Source: Neocallimastix lanati (nom. inval.) (Eukaryota; Neocallimastigomycota; Neocallimastigomycetes; Neocallimastigales; Neocallimastigaceae). From it: DNA of 57,500 nt. The position numbers were made by a program, and so were the translations under genes. The stretch is from contig JACVTC010000030.1 of NCBI GenBank assembly GCA_016946835.1, positions 595,001 through 652,500 on the forward strand. Reading direction: 5' to 3'. Under the pieces are notes generated by a model that was given only the letters and a program-made list of their open reading frames with translations, ran no database searches and was not told the origin of the DNA. Of this stretch, positions 36,755 through 50,289 are shown one piece after another (the first letter of the stretch is position 1; each line of letters opens with the position of its first letter).

Positions 36755-38978
36755 TTAAAATGTAAAAATTTTTTTTTAAAAAAAAAAAAAAATCAAAAAT
36801 CAAAAATCAAATAATCAAAAAACAAAAAACAAAAAAACCAAAAAACCAAATGATCTAATATATTTATAAAAAAAAATATTTTTTTATGTTTTATTATTAA
36901 CAATTTTTTTTAAAGAAAAAAAACAACAACTTATAATCTTAATCTAAATTATTAATATCAAATTTTTATATTATCTTTATTTGTATTAGTTATTATCTTT
37001 TTTATAATATTATCTTTATATAAATGAAGATTTCTAAATATTATATATTCTATTTTTTTTTTATTATATATATATATATAATTATTATTTAAATGTTATT
37101 ACATCCCTATTATTTCAATTTTGTTTATCATAAAAAAAAGAAAAAAAAAAGTTTTTTAATCATTAATTTTTTTTTTTTTTTTTTTAATATTGCATAAAAA
37201 AAAATAATTAATTCCAATAATTTTTTTTTATAAATACCTTTTATTATATTCTTTTCTTTATCAGTAATTAATAACTATATCTTTTTAATTATTATTTATA
37301 TATATATATATATTATCATATTAATAAAAAATATATTAAAAATTAAGATATATATAATATTTACACCTCACCTCTTTTATTTATTTATTTATTTATTTAT
37401 TTGTTTATAAAATTTAATTTTTATAATTTATTTATAAAATAAGTATATAAAAAAAAATATTATATTTATTATTATTTAAGTTAATAATATTTAATTTAAC
37501 AAATTAATTTATAATATTTATTATAATATTTAATTTTAACAGAACCATTTTATTATGAATTATAAAAATCAATAATATATTTAGTTTATCAAAAAAAAGT
37601 ATTAAATTATGATATTATGTTAAAAAAAAACACCTATATAATATCTATTATAATATTTTTATGAACGTCCTAAAATCATTAAGGATAACATTAATTATCT
37701 TTCAGCCTTTTTTTTTTATTTTTTAAACAGATATATTTTATTATATATTATTATAAATTATTAGATTTTATATAATTTAAAATTTCAATAATAATTTTTT
37801 TTTTTAAATAAATTTAATTATATTTTAATTAATTTTTTATTTTTTTTATTTTATAAATGTTTTTAAAGTTTTTAAAGTTAATGAATATTTTAATTATTAT
37901 ATTATATGATTATGATTATATCATCGTTAAATTACCACTTTTTATTATTAATATTATTAAAAATTATTATTAGTATTACTACTATGGAAGATCTATTATT
38001 ATTATCAATATAAATAAAAAATTTATTATTATATTCATATTCATATTTATTTTTGTTATTGATTAATTAAAAAAAAAATTAAAAACTATGCAATTGAAGA
38101 AAAAAAAAAAAAATAAAAAAATAAAAATAATAAAATATTTATTATTAAATTTAAGATTTAATAATTTATATCTTTATATGAAATAGATAATGAACAAATG
38201 TGAAAATATGAATAGTTTTATTTAATAATTAAGATTATTAATAATAATTAAAGAATTTATATTAACATAGTAAATTTTTTTTTTATTGAATTTTATTTTT
38301 ATTTAATTAAAAAAAATATTTTAATTTTAATTTTTTTTTTTTTTTTTTTTTTCACAACGAAATAAAAAAAAAAGGAGTTAAGAATAATACTCTGAAATAT
38401 TCTAAGATTATTAAAAGAGAAAGAAATAATATATATATTCTTTTTTTTTTAAGAAAAAAAAAAAGTAATATATTAGCAATTAAAAAAAAAAAAAAAAAAA
38501 CTTATTAAATGAAAAGACATTTCATTTTTTTATAATATATTCATTTTTTTTTTATAAAATTATGAAATGAAATTCAATTTCATTTAAAATTAATGGAATT
38601 TTTTTTTTTTTAAAAAAAGAAAAATCATAATAATAAAAAATAAATACAATTAAAGTCACGATATTAGTAATATTAACAATTATAATAATAGTAATAACAA
38701 TATTAAATTCATTTTATCAAAAATATTTTAAGAACACTTTTTTTTTTTTTTGAATAATTATAATAATAATAATATTAATAAAAAAAAAAAAAAAAGTATC
38801 CATTAATATATATATATACTATATTAACAACAACATATAAGCCATATATTATAGTTTTTAATATATAACACATAAAATTTTTTTTAAATATATATATATT
38901 ATATTTCTACCCAAATAAAATAAATATTTATTTATTTAAACTAAAATTACCAATAAATAAATAATAAGTAAAAAAAAA
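36755..38978. other. Intergenic AT-rich region, 2.2 kb
   Basis: No gene is supported. It contains numerous A/T runs and TA repeats. A short near-palindromic patch at about 38514-38590 (AAATGAAAAGACATTTCATTT, then AAATGAAATTCAATTTCATTT) could form hairpins. It includes the 5' region of the downstream gene. Confidence 0.5.
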
Positions 38979-40463
38979 ATGTTATGCGCAGCTGCTCCAG
39001 AATATAATATTGATAATGAAATTAGCAATATAAAAAAACCAAATTTAAGTAATGAAAAATTGGTTTCTACTGAAGATGAAAAAAAGTTCCTATTAAAAAA
39101 TTTATCTCTTGCTTTTGCAAGCGATAATAATAAAAATGGTAGCATCATTATGGATGATAATTCTATTCATCGAATGAATGAATCTAATATTATAAAGGAG
39201 CAAAGTAATAATGATAAAAAAGGCATTAATAATACTAATGAGAGTGAAATGGTTGACCTTCCATTGGCCAATGGGAATAATAGCTATATTAATAGTCAAG
39301 ATATCTCCAGAATTTCTTATGAAGATATTCCTTCTCATTCCAAATTAAATATGTCAATTTCTTCTATTAGACCTAATGATAATTTGAATGGTAGTAACAG
39401 CTCATTAGATAAGCCTCTTCGTTCTTCTTCTTATTCAGAGGATGAATCCTTCATATATAATTCTCATTTAAGTGAAATTGATAGAAATGAGGATATTAAG
39501 GATCTAAGAATAAAATTGAAGAAAGCCATAAAATCATTAGATAAAAAAAAGAAAGGTATTTTTGATATATATATAAATTACTTGATTTTCCCCCTAAAAA
39601 TCCTATTAAAATGATAAATAAATAATAAAAAAAAATCTATTAACATATTAATTTATTAAAAAAAAATTTTTTTTTTTTTTTTAATTTTTAATTTTATTAT
39701 TATTCTTCCTATTATCACTAATATAGATTTAACTTTAGCTGCTGTTATTGGACAATGTCTTCTTGAAGCCAATACTAATTTAAAAACTTTAAATTATAAA
39801 TTAATGAGTAAGAAAATTTAAAAATATTATTGTTTTGAATATAAATATATTATATATATGTAACCATATATATAATTTTATTTAATAATTGATAAATTGA
39901 TAATAATAATATTATTTTTAATTATAAAATAAAAATGGATAATAATAAAAAAAAATTTTTTTTTTCCTTTTTATTAATAATATATATTTATTACATCAAA
40001 ATTATTTTATCGTTTAAAAATTATGTGTAAATAGATCACGAAAATGATAAGAGTTCTATTTCTGGAAGTTATTATATGAATAGTGAAGGGGATCCATCAT
40101 TTTCAAATAATGTTAATAACAATAATAACAATAATAGTAATAAATCAAAAGGAAATAATAATAATAATAATAATAATGTCCGGGTATACACTGGTGTTGG
40201 ACGTCAAGAAAAAGATCATGTAAATTTATTCCCTGATAATGGAAGTCTTGATGAAAATACTTATAATAGTGTAGTTGGTAAAAAAAAGAAAAAAAAAAAA
40301 AAAAATTAAATTTAAAATTTATTTAATAAATTTAATATAATTATAATTTATAACAAAAATTTTATTTATTATTTATTTATTTTCCATTAATTAATTATAA
40401 ATATTAAATTATTTAAATATCAATTATTAATTCTTATATATATATATATATATATTATTATTA

Positions 40464-40494
<31 letters not shown>

Positions 40495-40941
40495 TTTAAT
40501 AAAATAGAATATCATGAAGAAAATTATAATAAATTAATTAAAAAATTAACGGACATTAACAATCAATTAGAAAATAATAATATGGATTTAAGAAGACAAG
40601 TTAATGATTTGGAAGAGGTAGTAAAAGATACCAAAAATAAATACAATAGAGGTTTATTGGAATCGGAAACGAAATTAAATGAAATGGAAAACAAATTACA
40701 TGCTATGACAGAACTTAATAATAAATTATTTAAAGATAATAACGATCTTATGAAGGAATTCAATAGTAATAACAATTATAAAACAAATGAAATTAAACAA
40801 GAACAAAAATTAATTGATTCCTTGTATAATGAGCTTTACGATATGCAACATAAAATTGAAGAAGTCAATAGTAGTAAGGAAAAATGTGAAAAAAAATTCG
40901 AGAAACTTAATATGGAATATATTAAATCTCAAGGTAAATGA

Positions 40942-40977
<36 letters not shown>

Positions 40978-41128
40978 TTTTTCTAAAATAAATAAATAAA
41001 TAAATAATAATAAGATAATAAATAATAAATAAATAAATAAATAATAATAATAAGATAATAAATAATAAATAAATAATAATAAATAATAATAAATAATAAT
41101 AGTAATAGTAATAATTATAATAGTAGTT

Positions 41129-41171
<43 letters not shown>

Positions 41172-42323
41172 TATTTTCTTTATTTATAATAATTAATAAT
41201 AATTTAAATTTTTTTTCTATATATAAAACAATTAAATAATTAATATATTCCGTTATTATTATTATTTTTTTTAATATATTTAAAAATAAAAAAAAAAATA
41301 TTATATTACATTATATTACAATTATCATTAAAAGGTGAAATTGACGAGCTTAAAAAGGTGCAAGAACAAAATAAACTTATTGAACAAATCAATAATGAAC
41401 AAGAAAATCGTATTAAAGAATTACATGAATATATGGAATATCAAAGAGACTACATTAGTAAATTAGAAAATCAATTATTCTTTTGTACATTTAATCCAGT
41501 TCAGCATCAAAAATTAAGTAATAATAAAATAATAAATCAAGAAGATATCATTGATAATCGTATTGTGGAATTGACAGATGACGATGACGATAATGATAAT
41601 GATAATAATGAGAATAATGGTTCTGATGAAATAACGGATAGCAGTAGTAAAAATAGTAGTATTGGTATTAGTAATGATGAGAATGATAATGATAATGAAA
41701 ATGATTTCATTGGAAATAATGGTAATGCTGTTCAAGAACAAGTTATAACTAGTAATACTAAATCAAGAGAAAATGAAGAAGATAAAAGTAATAATAATAT
41801 GAAGTATCAAAATTCACAATTGGTATTGTATAGTCCAAATATTTTCCAACAGATATTAAGTAATATTAGTAATTCTTCTAACCTAAATCAAGGAAATAAC
41901 CTTAATAACATTAATATGGAGGGTAATCGTAATAAAGATGTGAATGGTGATCAAAATAATGAAATTAATAACCAAAATGCTAAAAAAAGAGTCAGTATAA
42001 ATGATGTAAATGATTTTAACCTTCGTCTAAATAATAATTCTAAGAAAAGAGTAAGTATGAATGGTAATGTCGTCAACTTCCAAGATAAAAAAGCCAATAC
42101 TAAGAAAAAAATAAGTATTAATGGTAATGGTGATATTATCAAACAAGTTGTAGTGAATGATAATAATAATCTTGAATTCCTTAATAAGGATATTAAAAGA
42201 AAGAGAAGAGCTAGTGCAAATAATGTTCTTACTAGTAATATTAAACGTTTTAGTATTAATAATGATAAACCACGTAGAAAATGTAAATAATATGAAATTT
42301 TTTATTTTTTTCAATTAAAAGAA

Positions 42324-42359
<36 letters not shown>

Positions 42360-42370
42360 ATTAATATTAA

Positions 42371-42407
<37 letters not shown>

Positions 42408-44099
42408 TTTGCAATTAATATTATAATTAATATATATATATTTAAAAAAAATACATATTTTATATTAAATATTTATTTATTTAAAAATTTTAGCATTAAA
42501 TGTAGCTCAAATTCCAAGTAATCAGTTTATTTATTCTTTTGGAAATCCAATGTTCGATAGTAATAAATTAATTAAAAGCTCCGAAGATTCAACTAATAGA
42601 GGTAAACTTTTCAATATATTATTAATATTATTAATTAGATGACTATATAAAATATTTTTATATTATTATAATTATTATTATTATTATTATTATTCGTTTT
42701 TTATTTTTTATTTGTTATTATTATTTATAATATATATATTGAATTATTATCATAATAATATATATGTATATATATTTAATTAATATTTTTTTTAAAAAAA
42801 AAAAAATTAAAAAAAATTTTATTTATTTATTTATTTTTTATTAATAGATTCAAGTGATCAAGATAATGAAGAATCTTTAAATAAATTCCAACAAGATATC
42901 AAGAAAATGTTTAAGCCAAGACCACCGGTGAAAAAGATGAAGATGAATAAACAAGAAAAGAAGATGGTAAAAAAGATAAAAATGGATAAATTAAATGATA
43001 TTATCCAAACTTCAGAAAAGTCAATCACCTATACCCCATCCTCATCTTCCTATATTATGATACCCAGAAATGGTTCCTTCAATTCATTATCTTCTTCATC
43101 TCTTCAAAATTCTTATATTGAAGATTCAAGAGAATTTTTCACTTCTCATAATATAAGTGAAGAATTTCATCAATTCACTCAAAATGAATCCAATAGTAAT
43201 CATAGTAATAATAATAGTAGTAGTAATAGTAGTAGTAGTAGTAGTAATACTAATACTAATAGTAATAATAATAATAAATATAATCAAGAAAATAATAAAG
43301 CTAATTCCAATAATAAAAGGGTATCAATAGCATCTCAGAAAGATAAAAGAAAGAGTTTATTAAATGATAATAATAAAAAAGATAAAAACGCAAAAGCTTT
43401 AATAAAATATAATATGGATTATGATAATAAAGATAATGATATTAATATTAATGTTAAAAATAAAAATAGTAATAATATAGATAATATTAATATTATTAAT
43501 AATAATAATAATACCAAAGGCAATAATGATAATAATGTAATTAATGGAAAGAGAATATCTTCACTTTCTACTAATATTATTAAGCAACCATCTTTTCCAG
43601 TGATGACAAGTCATTATCATGATGACACTACAACCACTACTACTACAACAGATACTTCATTTATAAAAAATATAAGAGAACGTTATCCCTACCACAACAA
43701 AAAAATGCATGAAGTTCATCCTCTAACGAAACCTCCCAGGAGAACCTTCCGATCCATATTTTTAAAGAATCCATTTTCAACGAATTTCAACTCACCTTCC
43801 ACTTCCTCCTGGACATCTTCTTCAGCAACATCTTCTTCATCCCATAAGTATGGTAACAGAAAATATAGAAAAGATAATCATAGCCATTCAAATCTATTGA
43901 AGTCCTCAAGCTCCACTACTCTCGATTTAAATTCTTCAGATTTAGATCTTAGTACTCAAATTATTATTCGAAATGAATCAGAAGTAAATAATAGTATGAA
44001 TCCTACAATGGAAAATAATATTAAAGCTTCTGAAATTCTATGGAATAAAGAAAATAATAAAAAATCTATAGCACAAATAAATTCTTCTGAAAATAATAT

Positions 44100-44154
<55 letters not shown>

Positions 44155-44496
44155 CTTAATAGAGATGAGGAAGAGAATGAAAATGATGACAAAAATAATA
44201 ATCCTAATAATCTTATAGTACGTAGTAATAGTCAAAATCAAGGACGACCTCCGAGTGAGGAAGCCAATAAAAATAGAAATAAAGTGGCTAAATTTTTAAT
44301 TAAGGGATGGATTCATGTCGTTGATGGTATGTCCATCTTCAATCCTTATCATATCAATTATGAAAATGATCATCCACGTCACTCCTCCTCAACAACCTCG
44401 AATGATAAAGACCAAAATGATAAAATGGCGGTCGTTCCCTATGATCCAGATAGATTCCGTCTTCCTACAACTCATTTTTGGAATAGTTATTACTAA
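38979..44496 (+). CDS. Coiled-coil protein with CC1-box-like motif, candidate dynein adaptor
   Basis: Seven exons: join(38979..39555, 39727..39807, 40035..40277, 40508..40933, 41335..42282, 42494..42601, 42848..44496), giving 1343 aa; every intron is phase 1 and every junction restores frame. A disordered N-terminus (1-170) leads into a helix (LRIKLKKAIKSLDKKKK) and then DLTLAAVIGQCLLEANTNL at 193-211. This matches the CC1-box pattern AAxxGxxLL of dynein-dynactin adaptors and most resembles the HAP1/TRAK form (DLELAARIGQSLL). A coiled coil follows at about 301-500. Between about 655 and 760 are repeated basic-Ser motifs (KKRVSIN, KKRVSMN, KKKISIN, KRRASAN, KRFSIN), with NKRVSIAS near 949. The rest is Asn/Ser-rich. 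A compact island near 1279 (KFLIKGWIHVVDGMSIFNPY) stands out as possibly folded or target-binding. The CC1 box is binding surface for dynein light intermediate chain in known adaptors. Function here is inference; no PH, Hook or BICD C-terminal domain is visible. Confidence 0.72.
42325..42412 (+). repeat. ATT microsatellite in intron 5 of the CC1-box gene
   Basis: Runs of ATT, interrupted by an ATTAATATTAAT segment, fill most of the 211-bp intron. Confidence 0.8.
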
Positions 44497-44593
44497 AATT
44501 TTAAATTTTAAATTATAAATTTTGAATTTTTTTTTTTATTCTTATAAAAAAATATAAATTAAAATTAATTAAATTTAATAAAATATACGTAAG

Positions 44594-44629
<36 letters not shown>

Positions 44630-44762
44630 AAAATAAAAATAATTATATGAAGAAAAAAAAAAAAAAAAAAAATGAAAAGAAAAATAGTAATATATAAAGT
44701 AAAAAAAAAAATGAAAAAAAAAAATACAATATAATAAAAACTTAAAATTGATTAATACATTA

Positions 44763-44816
<54 letters not shown>

Positions 44817-44824
44817 TCTATTAC

Positions 44825-44858
<34 letters not shown>

Positions 44859-45854
44859 TTTAAAATTAAAAATAAATAAATTATTATATATATCCATCTA
44901 TAAAAATAAAAATAGTATATTATATATATATATTATCTTCCTCTAAATCTTTTCTATTTTTTTTTTTTTTTTTTTTTATATCTATTATAATACGCCTTTC
45001 ACTCTTTTAAAAACAAATCTATTAATAATTATTCTTAAAAAAAATACTAAATATAAAAAAAAAAATTAAATATATATATAATAAAAATTAAAGAAAATAA
45101 AAAGTATAAAAGGTATGAATTTTAAAAGAGTAAAATAATAATAATAATAATATATATATATTTCACTATATATAGGTTTATAATATAAATTATAATAATA
45201 CATATAATTTTTTTTTTTTTTTTTTTTCAGAAAAAAAAAAAAAAAGAAAATAAATAAATAATATTTGGTTTATTTTGTTAATTTAATCTTATTATTAAAG
45301 ATATATATAATGTAATATTATTTATCAAAAAACATATCATAATAAACAATTTTAATAATAATAATGATAATAATAATAATAAAAAATAAAAAATATATAT
45401 ATATATTTTAAAATAAAAGTTGTATATTTAATGTATATTTTTTAAATTTAATTTTAATTAGCATTTTAATATTATTTTACTTTCTTTTTTGAAGGATAAT
45501 ATTTATATAAACATATGTAATTTATTTTTATATTAAAATATAAAATTATAAATATTAAGTTTTATTTAAAATGGTTAACACTAACAAAGGTATTAAAAGT
45601 ATAAATACTATTTATTTTACTTTATTTTATTTAATTTATATAATATATTATATTTTATTTATGATATATTTATATGTATATAGAAAAAAAGACATATCAA
45701 TAATTTGATTATTTTTTTTTTAAAAAAAAAAATAATAAAAAAAAATAAATAAGAACAAAAAAGAAAACATTATTATTATTATTATTATTATTATTTTTTA
45801 TTAATTTACTTATTGTAATTACTATTATAATTATTATAAGTATTATTATTAGTA
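44497..45854. other. Convergent intergenic region with very long A/T runs
   Basis: No gene is supported. It holds an A run (44599-44627), a T run of about 49 (44767-44815) followed by a short CA repeat (44825-44838), and ATT repeats (45771-45795). It lies between the 3' ends of the CC1-box gene and CDC45. Confidence 0.6.
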
Positions 45855-46157
45855 TTATATATAATCATCATTGTTTAGAAGAACGGAGGATTGTAACTGT
45901 TCTATAAATGTTTTTAAATCTTCTTTTTTAACTTCAATTACACTAGCATCAAAACTATCATGTTTAACTCTCGCATTGGTTCTTTGGGCTGTATTTTGAA
46001 ATGCAAGACCAAATGTACTATAAAAACATTAAAAGAAATATATTAAATATGAAAATATATAATATAAAAAATTAGTTATTAATATCAAATTATAAATATC
46101 ATAAATTGCTAAATAATTATATTATTATTATGTATTAAAAAAAATATTTATTACATA

Positions 46158-46200
<43 letters not shown>

Positions 46201-46235
46201 AACAACATTTTATTATAATTACTATTAAAACAATC

Positions 46236-46274
<39 letters not shown>

Positions 46275-46278
46275 AACA

Positions 46279-46329
<51 letters not shown>

Positions 46330-46335
46330 ACAATC

Positions 46336-46380
<45 letters not shown>

Positions 46381-46384
46381 AACA

Positions 46385-46421
<37 letters not shown>

Positions 46422-46598
46422 TTTTAAAAAAAAAAAAAAAAGGGAAAACTTACTTGCGTTGGGTATGTGATACAGCACCAAGACTAGAAGGAATAATACC
46501 AACTACTAAATAAGTATCTCTACTATCATTTTGAGCGGCTGTAACTAATGCTTTTGAACTTCTTGATCTTCTTTTTCCATGTTCCTGTTCATCATTAA

Positions 46599-46645
<47 letters not shown>

Positions 46646-49600
46646 AAAAAAAAAAATTTTTTTTAATTTATTAATAATAATGAATAATAAATATAATAAA
46701 TAATATAATTATATCATTTTATATTGTATTTTATATTTTAAATATATATATATATATATGTATATAAATATTTACCCTCCATGCTGAACCCAAAAAAGTT
46801 GCCAGTTGCTCTAAATGCATAACACTTTTTCCAAATAAACCATAATTATCTTCTAATCCTAAACCTGAAGTACCATTACTTAAACCATTACGTACGGAAT
46901 CAGAACCAATGACTACAAATCTGAAATTTTTCAAAAGCATGGATGGATTATGTTCAAGAATAGTTAATCCAGTATGTACTATAGCTCTTTGTAAGTGAAT
47001 CGCTGATTTTATACCATAGAGCATTAAATCAATACTTTATTATTATTATTATTATTATTATTATAATTTAAAAATTAAAATTAAAAAATAATAAAATAAA
47101 ATAAAATAAAATGGAAAGTATAAAAAAAATATAAAATATTATTGTATTATTAGTATTATTATTAAAATATTATAAATAATAATTAGTATTATAGTTATCA
47201 ATACCAATTATATAAATATATAAATAAAGTAAAAAAAAAAATATAATATATCAATAAATTTAATTATATGATTATATGTATATAAAATTTATATACATGT
47301 ATAAAAACTTACTTATCTAAGGCATCATAAGCCATATAGAAACCTTCCATCCAATCTTCCTCTTTTTCTTCTTCTGTTTCATTCTCTGTAGAAGAACCGT
47401 TCAAACTAACAGTAGTACTTGTCGTATTGGAATGATAAATGGCATCAGGATCTACAATATCCATAATATTTTCAAAAGTTTCTCCCACCAAACCACCACG
47501 ATTCATAGAATCCCTTTCAGTAACTCTCGATGAATTATGAGGTAAAACCGGGGTTGGTATTATTTCTTGAGCAGCAATACGTTTAGCAAAATCCCAACCT
47601 CGATTTAGTAGTGCATTTAAACTATATACCGTATCACTAGCACTAAGCGTACATTTATAGCCATGTTGTTTAACAAAACTTGGATAGGATATTTCATTTA
47701 AACCAAACATTGGGGCCATATCTTCTAATTTTTGAGGTAATATTTTTTTCAAATTTATATCCATTTCTGTATAATTTTCTTGACATTGATTTAAAGGAAA
47801 TCCCATTTTTAATAATAATTCATTCAATCTTCTTTTACCTTCTTGTCGCCATATACCTAATTTTGTGGCGACATAGCTTGAATGATACATGGCTTCAAAT
47901 AGACTCCAATGACGCCAAAGCATCAGCCGATAATCATCCTCTACTCGTAATATTTCATCTGATGAAGAAGTATGTGCTGATATAACTGTACCATTAATAC
48001 TTCCTGAATTTAATGTATTAAAAGAAAATATATCTTCGGTATTTAATGATTCATCGAGAGAAAGGGTATTTTCTGAATCACCATTTTCATTCTTATTAAT
48101 AACAGAAGTTGAAAATTTTAATACATCTTCACGATAACCTTGTGCCTGTATTAAATATTTTTCATGACCAATTCTTCCGTTTATATATTGATCCGTTAGA
48201 CCCACAATTGCCAACCTTTATAAATAATATTTATATATATATAAATATATATATATATATTTAATTTTTTTTTTTTTTTTAATTTATATTATTATTAGAT
48301 ATATTAATAATTAATAATATATATAAAATATATAATATTAGTTAATGTAATATAATAAAAAAAATAATATAAAATTTTTATAACTTTTTATTATTATTAT
48401 TAATAATAATTAGTTTTATTCTATTTTTATTATTATTATTATATTATTTATATTATATTATATTATATTATATTATAAATATATTTTTTAATTTTTTATT
48501 TTATTTCATATATGTATATATAAATATAAAATATGTTATTTGTTAATATTTTTATATTTCTTTATAATTTTTTTTTCACTATTTACCATAAAATATTGAT
48601 ATCCGTACGAGCTAATTGTGTAGCCAATATATAAAGCATATCCGACGCAGACATACCAAAATAGGTACCTGCACTATAATATTCTGATATTATTCTTCTA
48701 TTTTGTTGTTTCTTTTGACGCTTCTTTAAACGTTTCATTCGCCTTGCCTGATATTCATCTATAGATTCATCAAGCGTACGTTTACGTGTTTTTCTCTATT
48801 AATAATTATATTAATATTAAATATTAACATTAAGATATTAAAAATTTTTTTTTTTTGTATTAAAATTAAAAAATTAATATTTATTTAAAACAATTATTAA
48901 TTATTAGTATTATTAATATTTATTTATTTAATAATTTATCTATTTTATTATTATTATCATTAATAAAAAAAAATGTAAATTAAAAAATATAATAATAATA
49001 TATATATATATTACATTATTGGTATTATCATTATTTCTTAAATTAGTTGTATCCACATTTTCATTATCATTATCATCTTCTACATTAATTATTTCTTCTT
49101 CCTCTTCTTCTTCTTCTTCTTCATCCTCATCCTCGTCATCATCCTCACTACTTGATGAAGAATCTGTATCGTACTATTTTAATAAATGAATGAATTAAAT
49201 AATAATTATTTAATATTAAAAAAAATGTACTAATTTCATTTTGAATTTTTTTTTTTTCTTTTTTTTAAGAAAGTAAAAAAATAATATTAATCAGCATACT
49301 TCTAATTCTTCATATGCCTTTTGTATATCTGCCATATCATCTTCTATATCTCCATCATCCACTATAACAATCTTTATATTTATATTAATAATACATATAT
49401 ATTCGAAGTTTATTATTATTTTTAAAAGTAATAACAAAAAAAAAAAAAAGGTAAAATAAAATTAAAAAAAAAAAAAAAAAAATAGATAAAATTAATTTAT
49501 ATATATGTAAGTAATTAGCTTATTCTATTGTATTATATATATACATCTATATTATTTATATATATATATATATATATTTTTTTTTATATTACCTGATTAG

Positions 49601-50289
49601 TACTATATATATTTGATAAATTATAGGGTCTATGACTATCAATGATATAAACTGTTAATATTTCTGAAAATGAAAGGAATTCTGTCAAATCAACAAGACC
49701 TCCACAATTAATCATAATTACAGTTCTTAACTATAATTAATTAATAAATTTATAATATTATTATTATTTATAAATAATTATTGTTAATATTATATTTATT
49801 ATTTATTAAATTTTTGAAATTTAATAATGACTTTTTTATTTTTTCTTAAAAAAAAATTATATATATATATATATATCATTATTAAACCTATACCTCTTCA
49901 TTGCTTTCAATTTTATTTTGATTTGCTTTACTTAAGTCGGACCACCCTGATATGGGTATAATTTGATGGGCTATATTATCTATTTTTAATAATGTCTTTA
50001 CATTAAATAATATTAGTAATAACCAAAGAATGTAAAATTATTAGTTTTTCAGGGATATATATTAATGTTAATATTAATATTAATATTTCAATTTTGTCAT
50101 AACTATTTTAAAGTTTAAATGATAATTCAACTTTATATAATTTTTTATGCTTACCAATAGTACTTTTGCAGCACATATGCTGTCGGCACTTGGTGATACA
50201 AATATTAATACTGAAGAATTATTCTCAATTGAATCCTGTCTTATTTTTATATAAATTTTTTCAAAATTTTCTTTTGATATATACCCCAT
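45855..50289 (-). CDS. CDC45: Cdc45, replicative helicase (CMG) subunit
   Basis: Ten exons: complement(join(45855..46017, 46454..46584, 46776..47034, 47313..48215, 48587..48795, 49015..49173, 49300..49371, 49593..49730, 49894..49995, 50155..50289)), giving 756 aa. The DHH-family fold is recognisable from the start: VLIFVSPSADSICAAKVLL, PISGWSDL, INCGGLVDL, then IDSHRPYNLSNIY. An acidic insert of about 30 Asp/Glu/Ser residues (exon 5) is followed by a basic Lys/Arg stretch, the usual Cdc45 layout. YYSAGTYFGMSASDMLYILA and LWLAIVGLTDQYI, then WRHWSLFEAMYHSSYVATKL and the C-terminal HTGLTILEHNPS region complete the family core. Cdc45 binds MCM2-7 and GINS to form the CMG helicase at origins. It is longer than yeast (650) or human (566) Cdc45 because of the exon 5 insert and a Ser/Thr-rich segment in exon 7. 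Confidence 0.95.
46155..46426 (-). repeat. ATT microsatellites with AAAACA spacers in a CDC45 intron
   Basis: The last intron is filled by five or six ATT blocks of 8-16 copies, separated by short AAAACA(A)/CTTTT spacers, giving a higher-order repeat of roughly 50-60 bp. A further ATT block sits at 46601-46632, in the next intron. Confidence 0.85.

Noticed and set aside
45571-45589. Start-like exon MVNTNK followed by a GTATTA donor
   Set aside because: No second exon continues it within the next 300 bases before the CDC45 stop; most likely chance.
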